NCBI RefSeq assembly: GCF_963676685.1
Contig: NC_092354.1
Coordinates: forward strand, 13,522,746 to 13,586,745
Reading direction: 5' to 3'
Length of the DNA stretch: 64,000 nucleotides
Origin: Mytilus edulis
Taxonomy: Eukaryota > Mollusca > Bivalvia > Mytilida > Mytilidae
Shown: piece after piece, positions 12,801-24,800 of the stretch
Layout: each line of letters opens with the position of its first letter
Position numbering within the stretch: the first letter of the stretch is position 1
Translations under genes and position numbers: made by a program
The notes under the pieces: generated by a model
Databases searched by the model: none
Told to the model about the DNA's origin: nothing
The model's input: only the letters and a program-made list of their open reading frames with translations

Positions 12801-15800
12801 CTATAAATAAATATGTTTAAACTAAACATCAATTGGTCATTTGCTTGATTTGTGTTTAACACCACTTTGAGCACTATTGTCCTATTTCGTGGCAGTCCGT
12901 TTTTATTAGTAGGTGGAGTCAATGTGCTCTTTCGGTAGGTAAACTGACAATACAAGTCAAGATTGAAGTCGAGCGCACATGCCACGTTCGGGATTCGAAC
13001 TCAAAATTTCAGTGTTGACAGACTAGTGATATAGTAGTTCAACTATTTCAACAACTCGCTGCCTGATCCCGTAAGAAAAAAAAACCAGATGCATAAAACA
13101 ATATAATTTATACAACCATAACATACAAAATATGCATGTGTTTCCTGACAATGGATCAAGTCGAACCAAACAGGTAACCAGGAGTGATTTTATGTGTTCG
13201 CGTGAAAAAGGAAGAAGATCCTTTTCTTCGTGAATTGCATTATTTGTTTATGATTTAACAAAATGATCTTCCCTTGTACAGTCTTTATTTAAATTAGCTG
13301 TACTCACCTATTTTTTTGATAAATAATACGAGTATTTGACAAGGAAGTCATATGGTCTTTCCTGACGAGAGTTATATTAAATTTGGCTTTAATTGCAGGC
13401 TCGTCAAAACATGGAAATGCTCTCCTGGCATGAGCAGCTTCAAATTGTGTCGTAGCAAGGTATCTGAAATAGGAAACATTATCAAATGTTAACAAAATAA
13501 TCGTCCAATCAAAAACTGCAAATAACATTAAACCGCCAATGTGTCAACCACTTTGTCTGAAGTCATCAACAAGTAACCCAGTAGTTTTTCAATGAATAAT
13601 ATGTCTACTGTTCATTCTTTCATTGTGTAGTACTAGTACATTATATATATATATATTTATCATTAGCTTTTTTTTTTTAAATTGTTTCACATCTTGTGTC
13701 TTCGTGACTTTTTATAACAACAACTCTCTATACTAGATACATTGTATAAACTCAAGTCGGATGAGGGACGAAGGCGGCTTCTAAGTACAACATTTGGTGC
13801 AATTAAAATCGACAAACAGGGGATAGCAGTAAACACAAATATTACAGAAATAGTGTTTTTTAAAGTCTATTTAATTGAATATCTAAATGAAGTATATCTT
13901 GTTATATATGCACGTGGTAATTTTTGTATGTGATTTTACAGGGAATAAAGGTAGGTTCCGAGTCAAGTCATATTAAGTCATATAGATATGAAAACTGGGT
14001 GACAGATTGTAACTAACAAAAATGAACATTGCAAAGGGTCCTCAAAGCTCTTCAACTTCGTACTTCGTTTGGCCTTTTAACTTTTTTGATTCGAGCGTCA
14101 CTGATGAGTCTTTCGTAGACAAAACACGCGTCTGGGCTAGGTACAAAATGTAATCCTGTTATCTATGATGAGTTTATTTGTTTATGAACATTCCTAAATA
14201 AAATCCTAAGAGAGCCGTGGTGTAGTGGTTAGTGCATCAGACTACTAAAAGGTTCCTAGTTCGATTCCCGTTCTGGGATGAAAATTTCAGGGACTGAATT
14301 TTCGGCTCTCTCTTGACATCATTTGCGATGATAGTCCATCGGAAGGGGATGATAAATGGCTGACCCGTGTAAAGAGAGAGCCATACCTCTTGCACGTTAT
14401 AAACACTCTTGTAGATTTAAAAAAAAAAAAAGAGCAGGCTATATCCGCTGCAAGGCAGCACTCGCACCCGCAAAGTGGAAAGGGATTAATATGAGTTGCA
14501 AAACTTGTTTCCCAATCCACTATAAATAAATATGTTTAAACTAAAAATGTAGCGTTGTAACGTGAATCAAGATATAATCCATTTAGATATTCATTATGTG
14601 TTTACTGCTACCTCCCCCTCCCTGTTTGTCAATTAGGAGATAACTGTATTGTATATTAAGCTCCGACGGCATCATCAATTGAGGATTTGATAGTCGCAAA
14701 TTAAGTTTACTGGCGACGCGTTAGCATCTAGACAGTAAACTGTTATTTGCGACCATCAAATCCCCAATTGATGCCGTCGGAGCTTAAAATACAATATTGT
14801 TATCTCCATTCTAATGAAACTAAATGAAAACAACGTTAAAACATGTTTTTAAAATATGTCATATGCCGTCTGCGCTTGCGCGTACGACCCATAGCATCAA
14901 TTCTCAATTGATGCCATGTAAACAATGACGTTATCCATGCAATCAAAATGAACGTTACAAACGTTATTGCATTAGAATTTGTAATTGCAACATTGCGGCC
15001 AAGGCGAATAACTTAAGTTCAAACTACGCCAATGGAAAACTATAATTTATACTTACACAGAAGACGTAAAAGAAACCCCAATTTCTATAATAAATGTTTT
15101 TACTGTTACCATCATTATGTTCAATTTCTAATTGCAACATGGCGGCCAAGGCGAATAACAAATTAAACTACACCAATGAAAAACTGATTATACTTATGAT
15201 ACGGTGCTTTTTGTCCGCAATTCGCTTTTTGTCCGCTTTTGCTTTTTGTCCGATAATTTTGCTTTTTGTCCGAAACTTTTGCTTTTTGTCCATTGCTTTT
15301 TGTCCGTTTTGCCTTTTGTCCGATTATTTTGCTTTTTGTCCGAAACTTTTGCTTTTTGTCCGTTGCTTTTTGTCCGTTTTGCCTTTTGTTTGATTATTTT
15401 GCTTTTTGTTCGAAACTTTTGCTTTTTGTCCGTTGCTTTTTGTCCGTTTTGCTTTTTGTCCGATAATTTTGCTTTATGTTCGATATAAAATGTGTATATT
15501 TTTGGCAGGTTTCATTTTGAACTTCAAAATACCATGTCCTTTTAGGAGTTAAATACAGACCATACTCACATTATAAATGATTTGTACATGAAATTTCATG
15601 TCTTTTACAATATATCGCATTACCTCTAAAATGGCTCGAAGCACTAATATCCTAGACCCGTAGGTGTTGGTCAACAGAGGGCAAGGGGAATACTCTTGTA
15701 TATCCCTAAGTCTAAAAAACAACTATTGAAAGCTGGCTAAACTAAGACATACTCCAGGTAGGCCATTATACCAGAAGAAGAGGTAGTCAAACCCTTATAA

Positions 15801-18800
15801 ATGGCTTATAGCACTTATGTCCTGGATCTACACGAGTTTATCAGCAACGAATTAAAAGGGGCATGAGTTTCGCCGGTATATCACGAAGTAAAAATAAACC
15901 TCATTATTGCCAGCTCTTCAAACTAAAAGATTCTCCACGTTGGCCATTATACCAGAGGTATAGGTAGGCAGTGCCTCTTAAATGGTCCATGGGCCATGGC
16001 ACTTATGTCCTCGACCCGTACGAGTTGGTCAGAAGAGGGTAAGGGGAATACTCTAGTATATCACACAGTCCACCAAAAATAGTGACGGCTGCCCAAACTA
16101 AGACATTTTTAGGTGCGCCCTTATACTAGATGTTGGAGTAGTCATTCTCTTAAAAATGGCTCATAGCACTTATGCTATAGACCCGAACGAGTTTGTCAAC
16201 AATGAGTTAAAAGGGGGATGAATTAGCCCGGTATATAACGAAGTAGAAATAAACTGTTGCCCGCTGGCTAAACTAAGAAATTATCCACGCGGGCCATAAT
16301 ATGAGAGGTAGAGGAAGGGATTGCCTCTATAAAATGACCATGAGCACGAATGACCTAGACCCGTACGAGTTAGTCAGCAAAGTGTAAGGTTGGTACCCTA
16401 GTATATAATAAAGTCGAACTAAACTATTGCTGGATGGCTAAGAGATTCTCCGCGTGGGCCATGATACCAGAGGTAGAGGTTGTCATTGCCTCTAAAATGG
16501 CCTAAATCACTTATTCCCTAGAGAAGTACGCGGTATCATCAAAGGGTTTAAAGGGGAGTTGGAACCTCTGTTTACAAAGAAGTCGAAATAAATTATTGCC
16601 GGCTTGCTTAAGTACGAGATTCTCCAAGTTGGCCATTAATCCTAGGTTAAATGTGTGCATTGCCTTTTAAATGGCTGATAAAACTAACGCCCTAGACCTG
16701 TACGAGTTTGTCAGCAAAAGGTTAAAGGGGGGATGCGATGCCTCTTTTTACAACGAAAATATAAATTAAGCCGACTGGCCTAACTAAGAGATTCTATACG
16801 CGGGGTATTATATCAGAGGATGAGGTAGGCATTACCTCCAACATAGCCATAACACGTATGTCCCAGACCCGTGTAAGTTAATCAGCAAAGGGTAAGGGGG
16901 GTACCTCAGTATATCACAAAGTCGAAATAAACTATTGCTGGCTGGCTAAACGAAGAGATTCTCCACATGGGCCATGATACCAGAGGTAGACGTGGCCATA
17001 GCCTCAAAAATGGCCACTTATGCCGTAGACCCGTACCAGTGCTTCAGCAAAGTGTTAAAAGGGGGAGGTGGTATCTATGTTTACAACGAAGTCGAAATGA
17101 ATTATTGCCGGCTGGCCAAACAAAGAAATTCTCAACATAGGCCATTATAACAAAGGTAGTGGTGGACATTGCATCTAAATGGCCCATACTTCTTATTCCA
17201 TTGATCTGTACGAGTTTGTCAGCAAAGGGTAAGGAGGGTACCCTGGTATATAACAAAGTCGAAATAAACTATTGCCGGATGGCCAAAAATAAAAGATGAT
17301 CCACGTTTATCATGATACCAGAGGTAGAGGTGGGCCTTGCCTTTAAAATGGTTTATAGCACTTATGCCAGCAAAAGGAAAGGAGGGTATTCTAGTATATC
17401 GCAAAGTCGTTATGAAATATTGCCGGCTGTTCAAACTACGAGATTCACCACATGGGCCATGCTACCAGAGGTATAGGTGGTCATTGCCTTTAAAATAGCA
17501 TATAGCACTTATATGGCATATACCCGTACGAGTTTGTCAGTAAAGAGCTAAAATGAGGAGGTGGTACCTCTGTTCACATTAAAGTCAAAATAACTGTAGC
17601 CGGTAGGCCAAACTCCGGGATTCTCTACGTGGATCATTATACCAGAGGTAGAGGTTTATTTCGACTTCGTTGTAAACAAAGGTAACACCTTTTATTTTTA
17701 ACCCCTTGCAGGCAAAATCGTACAGGTCTTTGGAATTAGTGTTATATGCCATTTTAAAGGCAATTACCATATCTATCTCTGGTAAAATGGCTTACGTGGA
17801 GAACCTCTTAGTTTGGCCAGCCGGCAATACTTTATTTCGACTTTGTTGTAAACAGAGGTACCATCTCCCCCTTTTGATTCATTATTGTCAAACTCGTACG
17901 GGTCTAGGGCATAAGTGCTATAAGAAATTTGTATGGCAATGCCCTCCTCTATCTCTGGTAAAATGGCCTACGTGGAGAATCTTTTAGTTTGGCCAGCCGG
18001 CAATTATTAAAGTGTATTTCGACTTCGTTGCAAACAGAGGTACCACCTTACCCTTTTAATTCATTGTTGTCAAACTCGTACGGGTCTTGGGCCTAAGTGA
18101 TCTGTGCCTTTTTTAAGGCAATGACTACTTCTACCTCTGGCATCATACCCCACGTGGAGAATCTCTTGGCCAGCCGGCAATTGTTTATTTCGACTTTTTT
18201 ATATACCAAGGTACTTCCCTAACCCTTTGCTGACTTACTCGCTGGCTTATCCCTTATTGTAAGTAAGTAAGTTCAATAAATATAAGACTATATGCCAGGT
18301 CTTTCTGACAACCAATTACAAACAAATTGGGGTTTATCTAATGAGGCTTTTCCCAGGATGCAATTGCTCGTAGACTGTATACAGTTGACCAAATAATCCA
18401 CAAATTCCGCAAAAGGATCTTTTAATTATAGGCCATGTCCATTTAGACATTAAGCAACAAAAGCCCAGCATGACCGATGCATTTGTCTTTAACATCTCCG
18501 ATATTGATTCCGCGTGGCCTTCCAATTGACATGAGTGTCCATTGGTGTTCATTGTTAAACCTTTGGAGCTATATCAGTTTGTGTGGAAATTAAGAGCACG
18601 ATGACCTTCCCTTGGTGATAACAACATGACCAACAACCATATCGTGTGTTACCAAAAGCCGTCAGCGATAGTCACACCGACAATTTGCTACCTTCGTGGA
18701 CAAAAGCCTGGCTTTTCGCTGGATCCTAATTAACATCTAGTGTTGTCACTACCATTTGCTGTAGAGATTTAGTTGCACAACATAACAGAAACATTCTTTG

Positions 18801-21800
18801 TAAATACTCTATGTTGATATTTTGACATTTGGATGGTTCATATACCAATTGTAGCCGAAAAATGATAATGAAACATTTCTGTTTAATATCGATCTATTGT
18901 TGGAATTGTAAATTTTCATATTCAATTTTTGTTTGTTTAAAGATGACCATTTTAAATAAAGATTTTAATTTTTTAAAAAGCAAGTGTTAGACTTGTGCTT
19001 TTATTGCCACTCAGTTCATATAACCTGTCATTTTAGTCGAGCCTGTAACTTTTGTTGCAGAAAGCTCGACATATGAATAGTGATCCGGCGGCGGCGGCGG
19101 CGGCGGCGTAAGTTAACTTCTGAAAAGCTTAATATTTTAGAAGGTGGAAGAATTGGATGCTTCATACTCTGTATATAGATGCCTCATGTTACGAAGTTTC
19201 TGTCAGTCACATGTCCAATGTCCTTGACCTCATTTTCATGGTTCAGTGATCACTTGAAAAAAAAGTTCAGAATTTTTGTAATGTTGAATTCTCTCTTATT
19301 ATAAGTAATAGGATAACTATATTTGGTATGTGCGTACTTTACAAGGTACTCATGCCCGTCAGACAGTTTTCACTTGACCTCGACTTCATTTCGTGGATCA
19401 GTGAACAAAGGTTAGAATAAGTTTTGGTGGTCAAGTCCACATCTCAGATACTATAAGCAACAGGGCTAGTATATTCGGTGTATGGAAGGACTGTAAGGTG
19501 TACATGTCCAACTGGCAGGTGCCATCTGACCTTGACCTCATTTTCACGGTTCAGTGGTTATAGTCAAATTTTTCTGTCTTGGTCTGTTTTTCTCATACTT
19601 TATGCAATGAGTCTACAATATTTGTTGTATGGAATGATTGCAAGGTGTACATGTCTAGCGGGAAGATATCATCTGACCTTGACCTCATTTTCTTGGTTCA
19701 GTGGTCAAAGTTCAGTTTTTGAGTTTTGGTCTTTTTATCTAATATTATATGCCAAAGGTCACTATATTTGGTGCATGAAAATATCTTATGATCTATATAT
19801 AAGTCTCCCAGGTTTTATTTGACCATGACCTCAATTTCACGGTTCATTGCACAGTGTTAAGTTTTTGTGTTTTGGTCTGTTTTTCTTAAACTATAAGTAA
19901 TAGGTCAAGTATATTTGTTGTATCGAAGAATTGTTAGCTGTTCATGTCTGCCTGGTATGGTTCGTCTGACCTTTACCTCATTTTCATAATTCATTTGGTC
20001 TTTGTTTAGCTATCTTGGTTAATGTTAAGTTTATGTGGCAGTTGTAATAAATCTTTATACTTAGGGCTATCAACATAATATTAATGATGAGTAAAGTAGG
20101 CGAGACATTTCAGTGTGTGCACTCTTGTTTAAATGTGCTTATTTATCCGAGTCCTGGACTGCATTCCAGCGGCTTTCATTCGTTTACTTTTGTGTAAATT
20201 TTATACAGATCAGTATTTTTTCAAATGTTTTACCAATATTTTAGATGCATGTAACATCTTGAACACTCAGAACAGCAAAACAAAATTTAGATTTCAGAAA
20301 TAAATAGCCTTTAGTCATCGACGAATAGCCGATGATTTCAAGAGTAACTGTTGTTTCCGTTAAAGGATGATTCCTTTTTTTTGTGCAATACTTGCTCTTT
20401 CGGAGGCTCGAGGGTAATTTCAGCAAAAATTTTATCATTTTTGTTTTCATTACAAATTTTATTTATTACACTATTAGTTATAACTTTATGAATTGGCTCA
20501 AAAATCAACCCAAAAAATCGAATGATTTTGGCCTCAGATTTATTTTTCAAATGTTTATATCACTGTAAAAGCTCCAAATTGTCTCCCTTTAGTGCAATAA
20601 TGACATTTTGTTTTGGCATTAGAATTAAAATGTCTTTTTCAACTCATCGGTGACCTATAGATATTTTTCAAATATGCTTTACGTAAACTAAACAGTTGTA
20701 AAATTAAATCGATTTCTGTAATTTAGTTCTTTTTTTATTTCGATATATATATCTCTCTATTTCTCCTATTAGTTCAACTTAAAAAAAAGTACCTTAACAA
20801 AAATGGTTGCTTCTTTCGAGGGCAGATTGTGAGCTTAAGTGAACGATAACCCCATGTTTTTATTTGATTTTTCTATTTAGTATATGATAAAAGTTCATCT
20901 ATAGAAAAACAAGCAAAATCCTACATGTATATTTAAAAAATAATGGATTAATACCCTCCAGTCCCCTTTACGACAAAAAAAATAAATAGAACATTACGTT
21001 TAAGTATCACCTACAGTATTTTACAACCTCCATTGGTGATACATTATATGTATTTCTGCTGTTGTTTTATATAAGTTATTGTCCTGAATAAACATCTTTA
21101 TGCGTTTTTGCGTTTTTGCGTTTCAGTTTTTATTGTGAAATTTCTTCAATCAGCCAAGACAAACTTTAAATTTCGCCTTAACGATGTTTTCGCGAGAAAT
21201 CCATGTATTATTATCGAATTACTACATTTAATCATTGTCTAGTGCCCTAAAATGAGATTTTCCGAGACGCTGGGTTTGAAATGGGATACCCTATTTAATT
21301 TAAACAATATTTGCAATCTTTTCAAAAAGATGCAGATGGGAATTTTCGTTCCTTATGAAAGTGTTCGCAAGGAGTTAAATTATAAACTCCTTATAGGATT
21401 ATCAAAAAGCAACTATTAAGGACCCCCTTGGAATAAAGATCTTCCAAGACAACGTGTTCGAGAGTTTGAGTTTAATACATGACTTTTTAAAACTTAATGG
21501 ACGGAGCAGGATTATCTTACTCTTCCAGTTAACCATACATCATCACAGTTGCATTGGTTCTTGTTGCTCAGATTTTAAATTTCAATGATTTCGTCCGAGA
21601 CCACAATTGTCGTCCCTTGATTTTCGTTATTAGTCCCTAGTGATAACAGTGGGTTACTTGCCAATAATTTTTTTACCCCTTCCAAATTTATTTCTCCTTG
21701 TTTAATGCCTCACATTGTAAGTAGGGGGGGGGGGTGAAATTACACTGTAAAACAATTTGGGTCCAGAATTTACTGGAAAGTAGTGATTTGGTCCAGCTGA

Positions 21801-24800
21801 AAAAGGTTAAAAATTAGCACTTCGGAAGCTGTCAAAAGATTTCAAGACACCCTAAACACAAAATTGTCCATAAAATTGTGTTCTCGGACCATTTGTTTTG
21901 TGGACTGTTGTGTATCTTGTTGTTTTTCATTCAGCTGCGGCTTTGTTGGTTTGTTTCAACCCTTTTTAGTGTGATTATCCTTTGGTACACTTTGCCTCTC
22001 TCTTATATATGATATCGCAATAATTATATATATGTAAGCGTTCATATACATTTATATGGATACAATATTGAATTAAAATAGATATAATAATTAGATGAGT
22101 GAAAAACAGAAAATGAAGTAATAATTGTACGTGTGAGGAGTTGGCATTCTTATAAAAAAGAAGATGTGGTATTATTGCAAATGAGACAACTATCCACAAA
22201 AGACCAAAATGACACAGACATTAACAGCATTAGGTCACCGTACGGCCTTCAACAATGAGGAAAGCCCATACAGCATAGTCAGCTATAAAAGGCCCCGATA
22301 AGACAATGTAAAACAATTCAAACGAGAAAACTAACGGCCTTATTTATGTCAAAAAAATAAATGAAAAAACAAATATGTAACACATAAACAAACGACAACC
22401 ACTGAATATACAGGCTCCTGACTTGGTACAGGCACATACATAAATAATGTGGCGAGGTTAAAGTCTTTTACACTAGAAATATTTTACATCTTGTTATATA
22501 GACTAATTCTTATTCATTCTGGTCGTAAGTTAGTCTGTCATCCTCAAACGTGTGAGCAATGGTGTACGTACACCAATTTGTAGAATACATGGGATATTCA
22601 AAGACTTAAACGAACGTTAAGTCTCAGAGGCATGACTTTTTATTAGTTGTTAGTGGCTTTGAAATAGCTGTCAGATAACTGGGAGTACTCTCAGATCTGT
22701 TCATTGTGACGTTTTGTGTCGGGATGTATAAGTACCCGGACACGTCCACTTGTATTTGTGTCTATCTGATGAGTTAAGCCTTTTTCAACTGATTTTTATA
22801 GTTCGTTCTTATGTTGTACTGTTATACCACTGTCCCAGGTTAGGGGGAGGGTTGGGATCCCGCTAATATGTTTAACTCCGGCACATTATTTAAATCTGTG
22901 CCTGTCCCAAGTCAGGAGCCTGTAATTCAGTGGTTGTCGTTTGTTTATGTGTTACATATTTGTTTTTCGTTCATTTTTTTACTTAAATAAGGCCGTTAGT
23001 TTTCTCGTTTGAATTGTTTTACATTGTCTTATCGGGGCCTTTATAGCTGACTATGCGGTATGGGCTTTGCTCATTGTTGAAGGTCGTACGGTGACCTATA
23101 GTTGTTAATGTTTGTGTCATTTTGGTCTTTTGTGGATAGTTGTCTCATTGGCAATCATACCACATCTTCTTTTTTATATGCTCGAAACTTTAGAATAGTT
23201 TAGAAATTTATCAAATCAAATAATCCTTGAGTGATGGTTTCGTTATTGAAATTCTAAATTGATGTTTAACCGCGCTAAATATTATATATGATAATCATAC
23301 GAATAAGTCAGGAACGGAGTTTCAATCTGTAATTCAATAGTTGTTGTTTGTTTCTGTATTTGTTTGTCGTTAATGTTTTGTAAATCAATGGTTTTCTCGT
23401 TTGAATAGTTTTATCATTATGTTAAATGGTGTCGGCGTTTGCTACATGTGGAAGTGCACACATTTACAACATGTTATTGCTTAAACGCACAGTATCTTCT
23501 TCCCGCTAATAATATATAGTCACCATTTGCACTTATATGCGAATGGCCGATTGACAGTCGCTCCAAAATATTTTGCAACATTTCAGTTAAAAAAAAACTT
23601 TTTTAAGTCTGGTAATATTTTCGTCATATTTCCAACAACTTTATTTTTCTTAAACATTACAAATATTACAAATATAACAAACAAACAAACTTCATTTTTG
23701 GAACACTATCACAAAGTTTACGTAATACATGTGTAGCTATTTATTTAGATAAACTGTATTAATCCATACATTTCGGAATTATTTAGCAACTATATCCAAA
23801 TGACGAGGAAGTTCGAGGTTATTCAAGTAATAAGATTAAGGAAACTTTGGTTAACACAACAGCATTTTCAACAAAGTAGTTTATTTTTGTTTGACAAACT
23901 CGAAAAGAGGGGGAAAAGTAATAAAATGGTTACTTAAGCATTTACTTAATTTCTATCACGAAATACAGATACAATATAGTGCATTCGTAAATGTAAAACA
24001 CTTTTTAATATAAAATTTAAAAGAGATACATCAACAGTGTTTATTTTAGAATTGCTCAAGTCTGTAGGGCTTATTCCCGATTGTCCCACTTTTTTTTAAA
24101 TTAAGAGCTCATATTGTCCCACATGAAAAGTTCTGACTGGTCCACATTATTTTATGAGGCGAAATGTTCTTATCCCTTGTTAGATTGTCTCTATGGTTTT
24201 GTTTCAGATATATAAGCCAAAATCTACATTTTATGCCATGCTCTTCTTTTAGACATTGCGGCCATCTTAATTATTGGGCGGGGTCATCGGATACTTTTTT
24301 GAAACTAAATACCCTAAGGATGATTTTGGCCATGTTTGCTTTAATTTTGCCAGTAGTTTCAGAAGAGAAGATTTTTGTAAAAATTAATGACGACGACGAA
24401 TAATGAGAAAATGAGAAAAGCTCACTTAGTCCTATGGTCCAGGTGAGCTAAAAAGCAAAACGGACAAAAAGCAACGGACAAAAAGCAAAAGTGTCGGACA
24501 AAAAGCAAAATTATCGGACAAAAAGCAAAACGGACAAAAAGCAACGGACAAAAAGCAAAAGTATCGGACAAAAAGCAAAATTATCGGACAAAAAGCAACG
24601 GACAAAAAGCAAAAGTATCGGACAAAAAGCAAAATAATCGGACAAAAAGCAAAAGCGGACAAAAAGCAAATCGCGGACAAAAAGCACCGTATCATACTTA
24701 CACTGTAGAGTTGTCACGAACATACGAACTAAGATACAATCCTACTAAATCCTCCGAGAAATGTCCATCGAATCCCATTTCTACAATATATCTGTTTCCG

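Noticed and set aside
14208..14290. Functional tRNA gene
   Set aside because: A and B boxes are present, but no complete cloverleaf or acceptor stem can be drawn, and the sequence continues into a SINE body that is shared with another copy.
15094..15488. Phe/Cys/Leu-rich open frames over the GTCCG array (also 24432-24723)
   Set aside because: Translation of a short tandem repeat that is open in several frames; it sits in an intron, and its opposed copy gives the same artefact.
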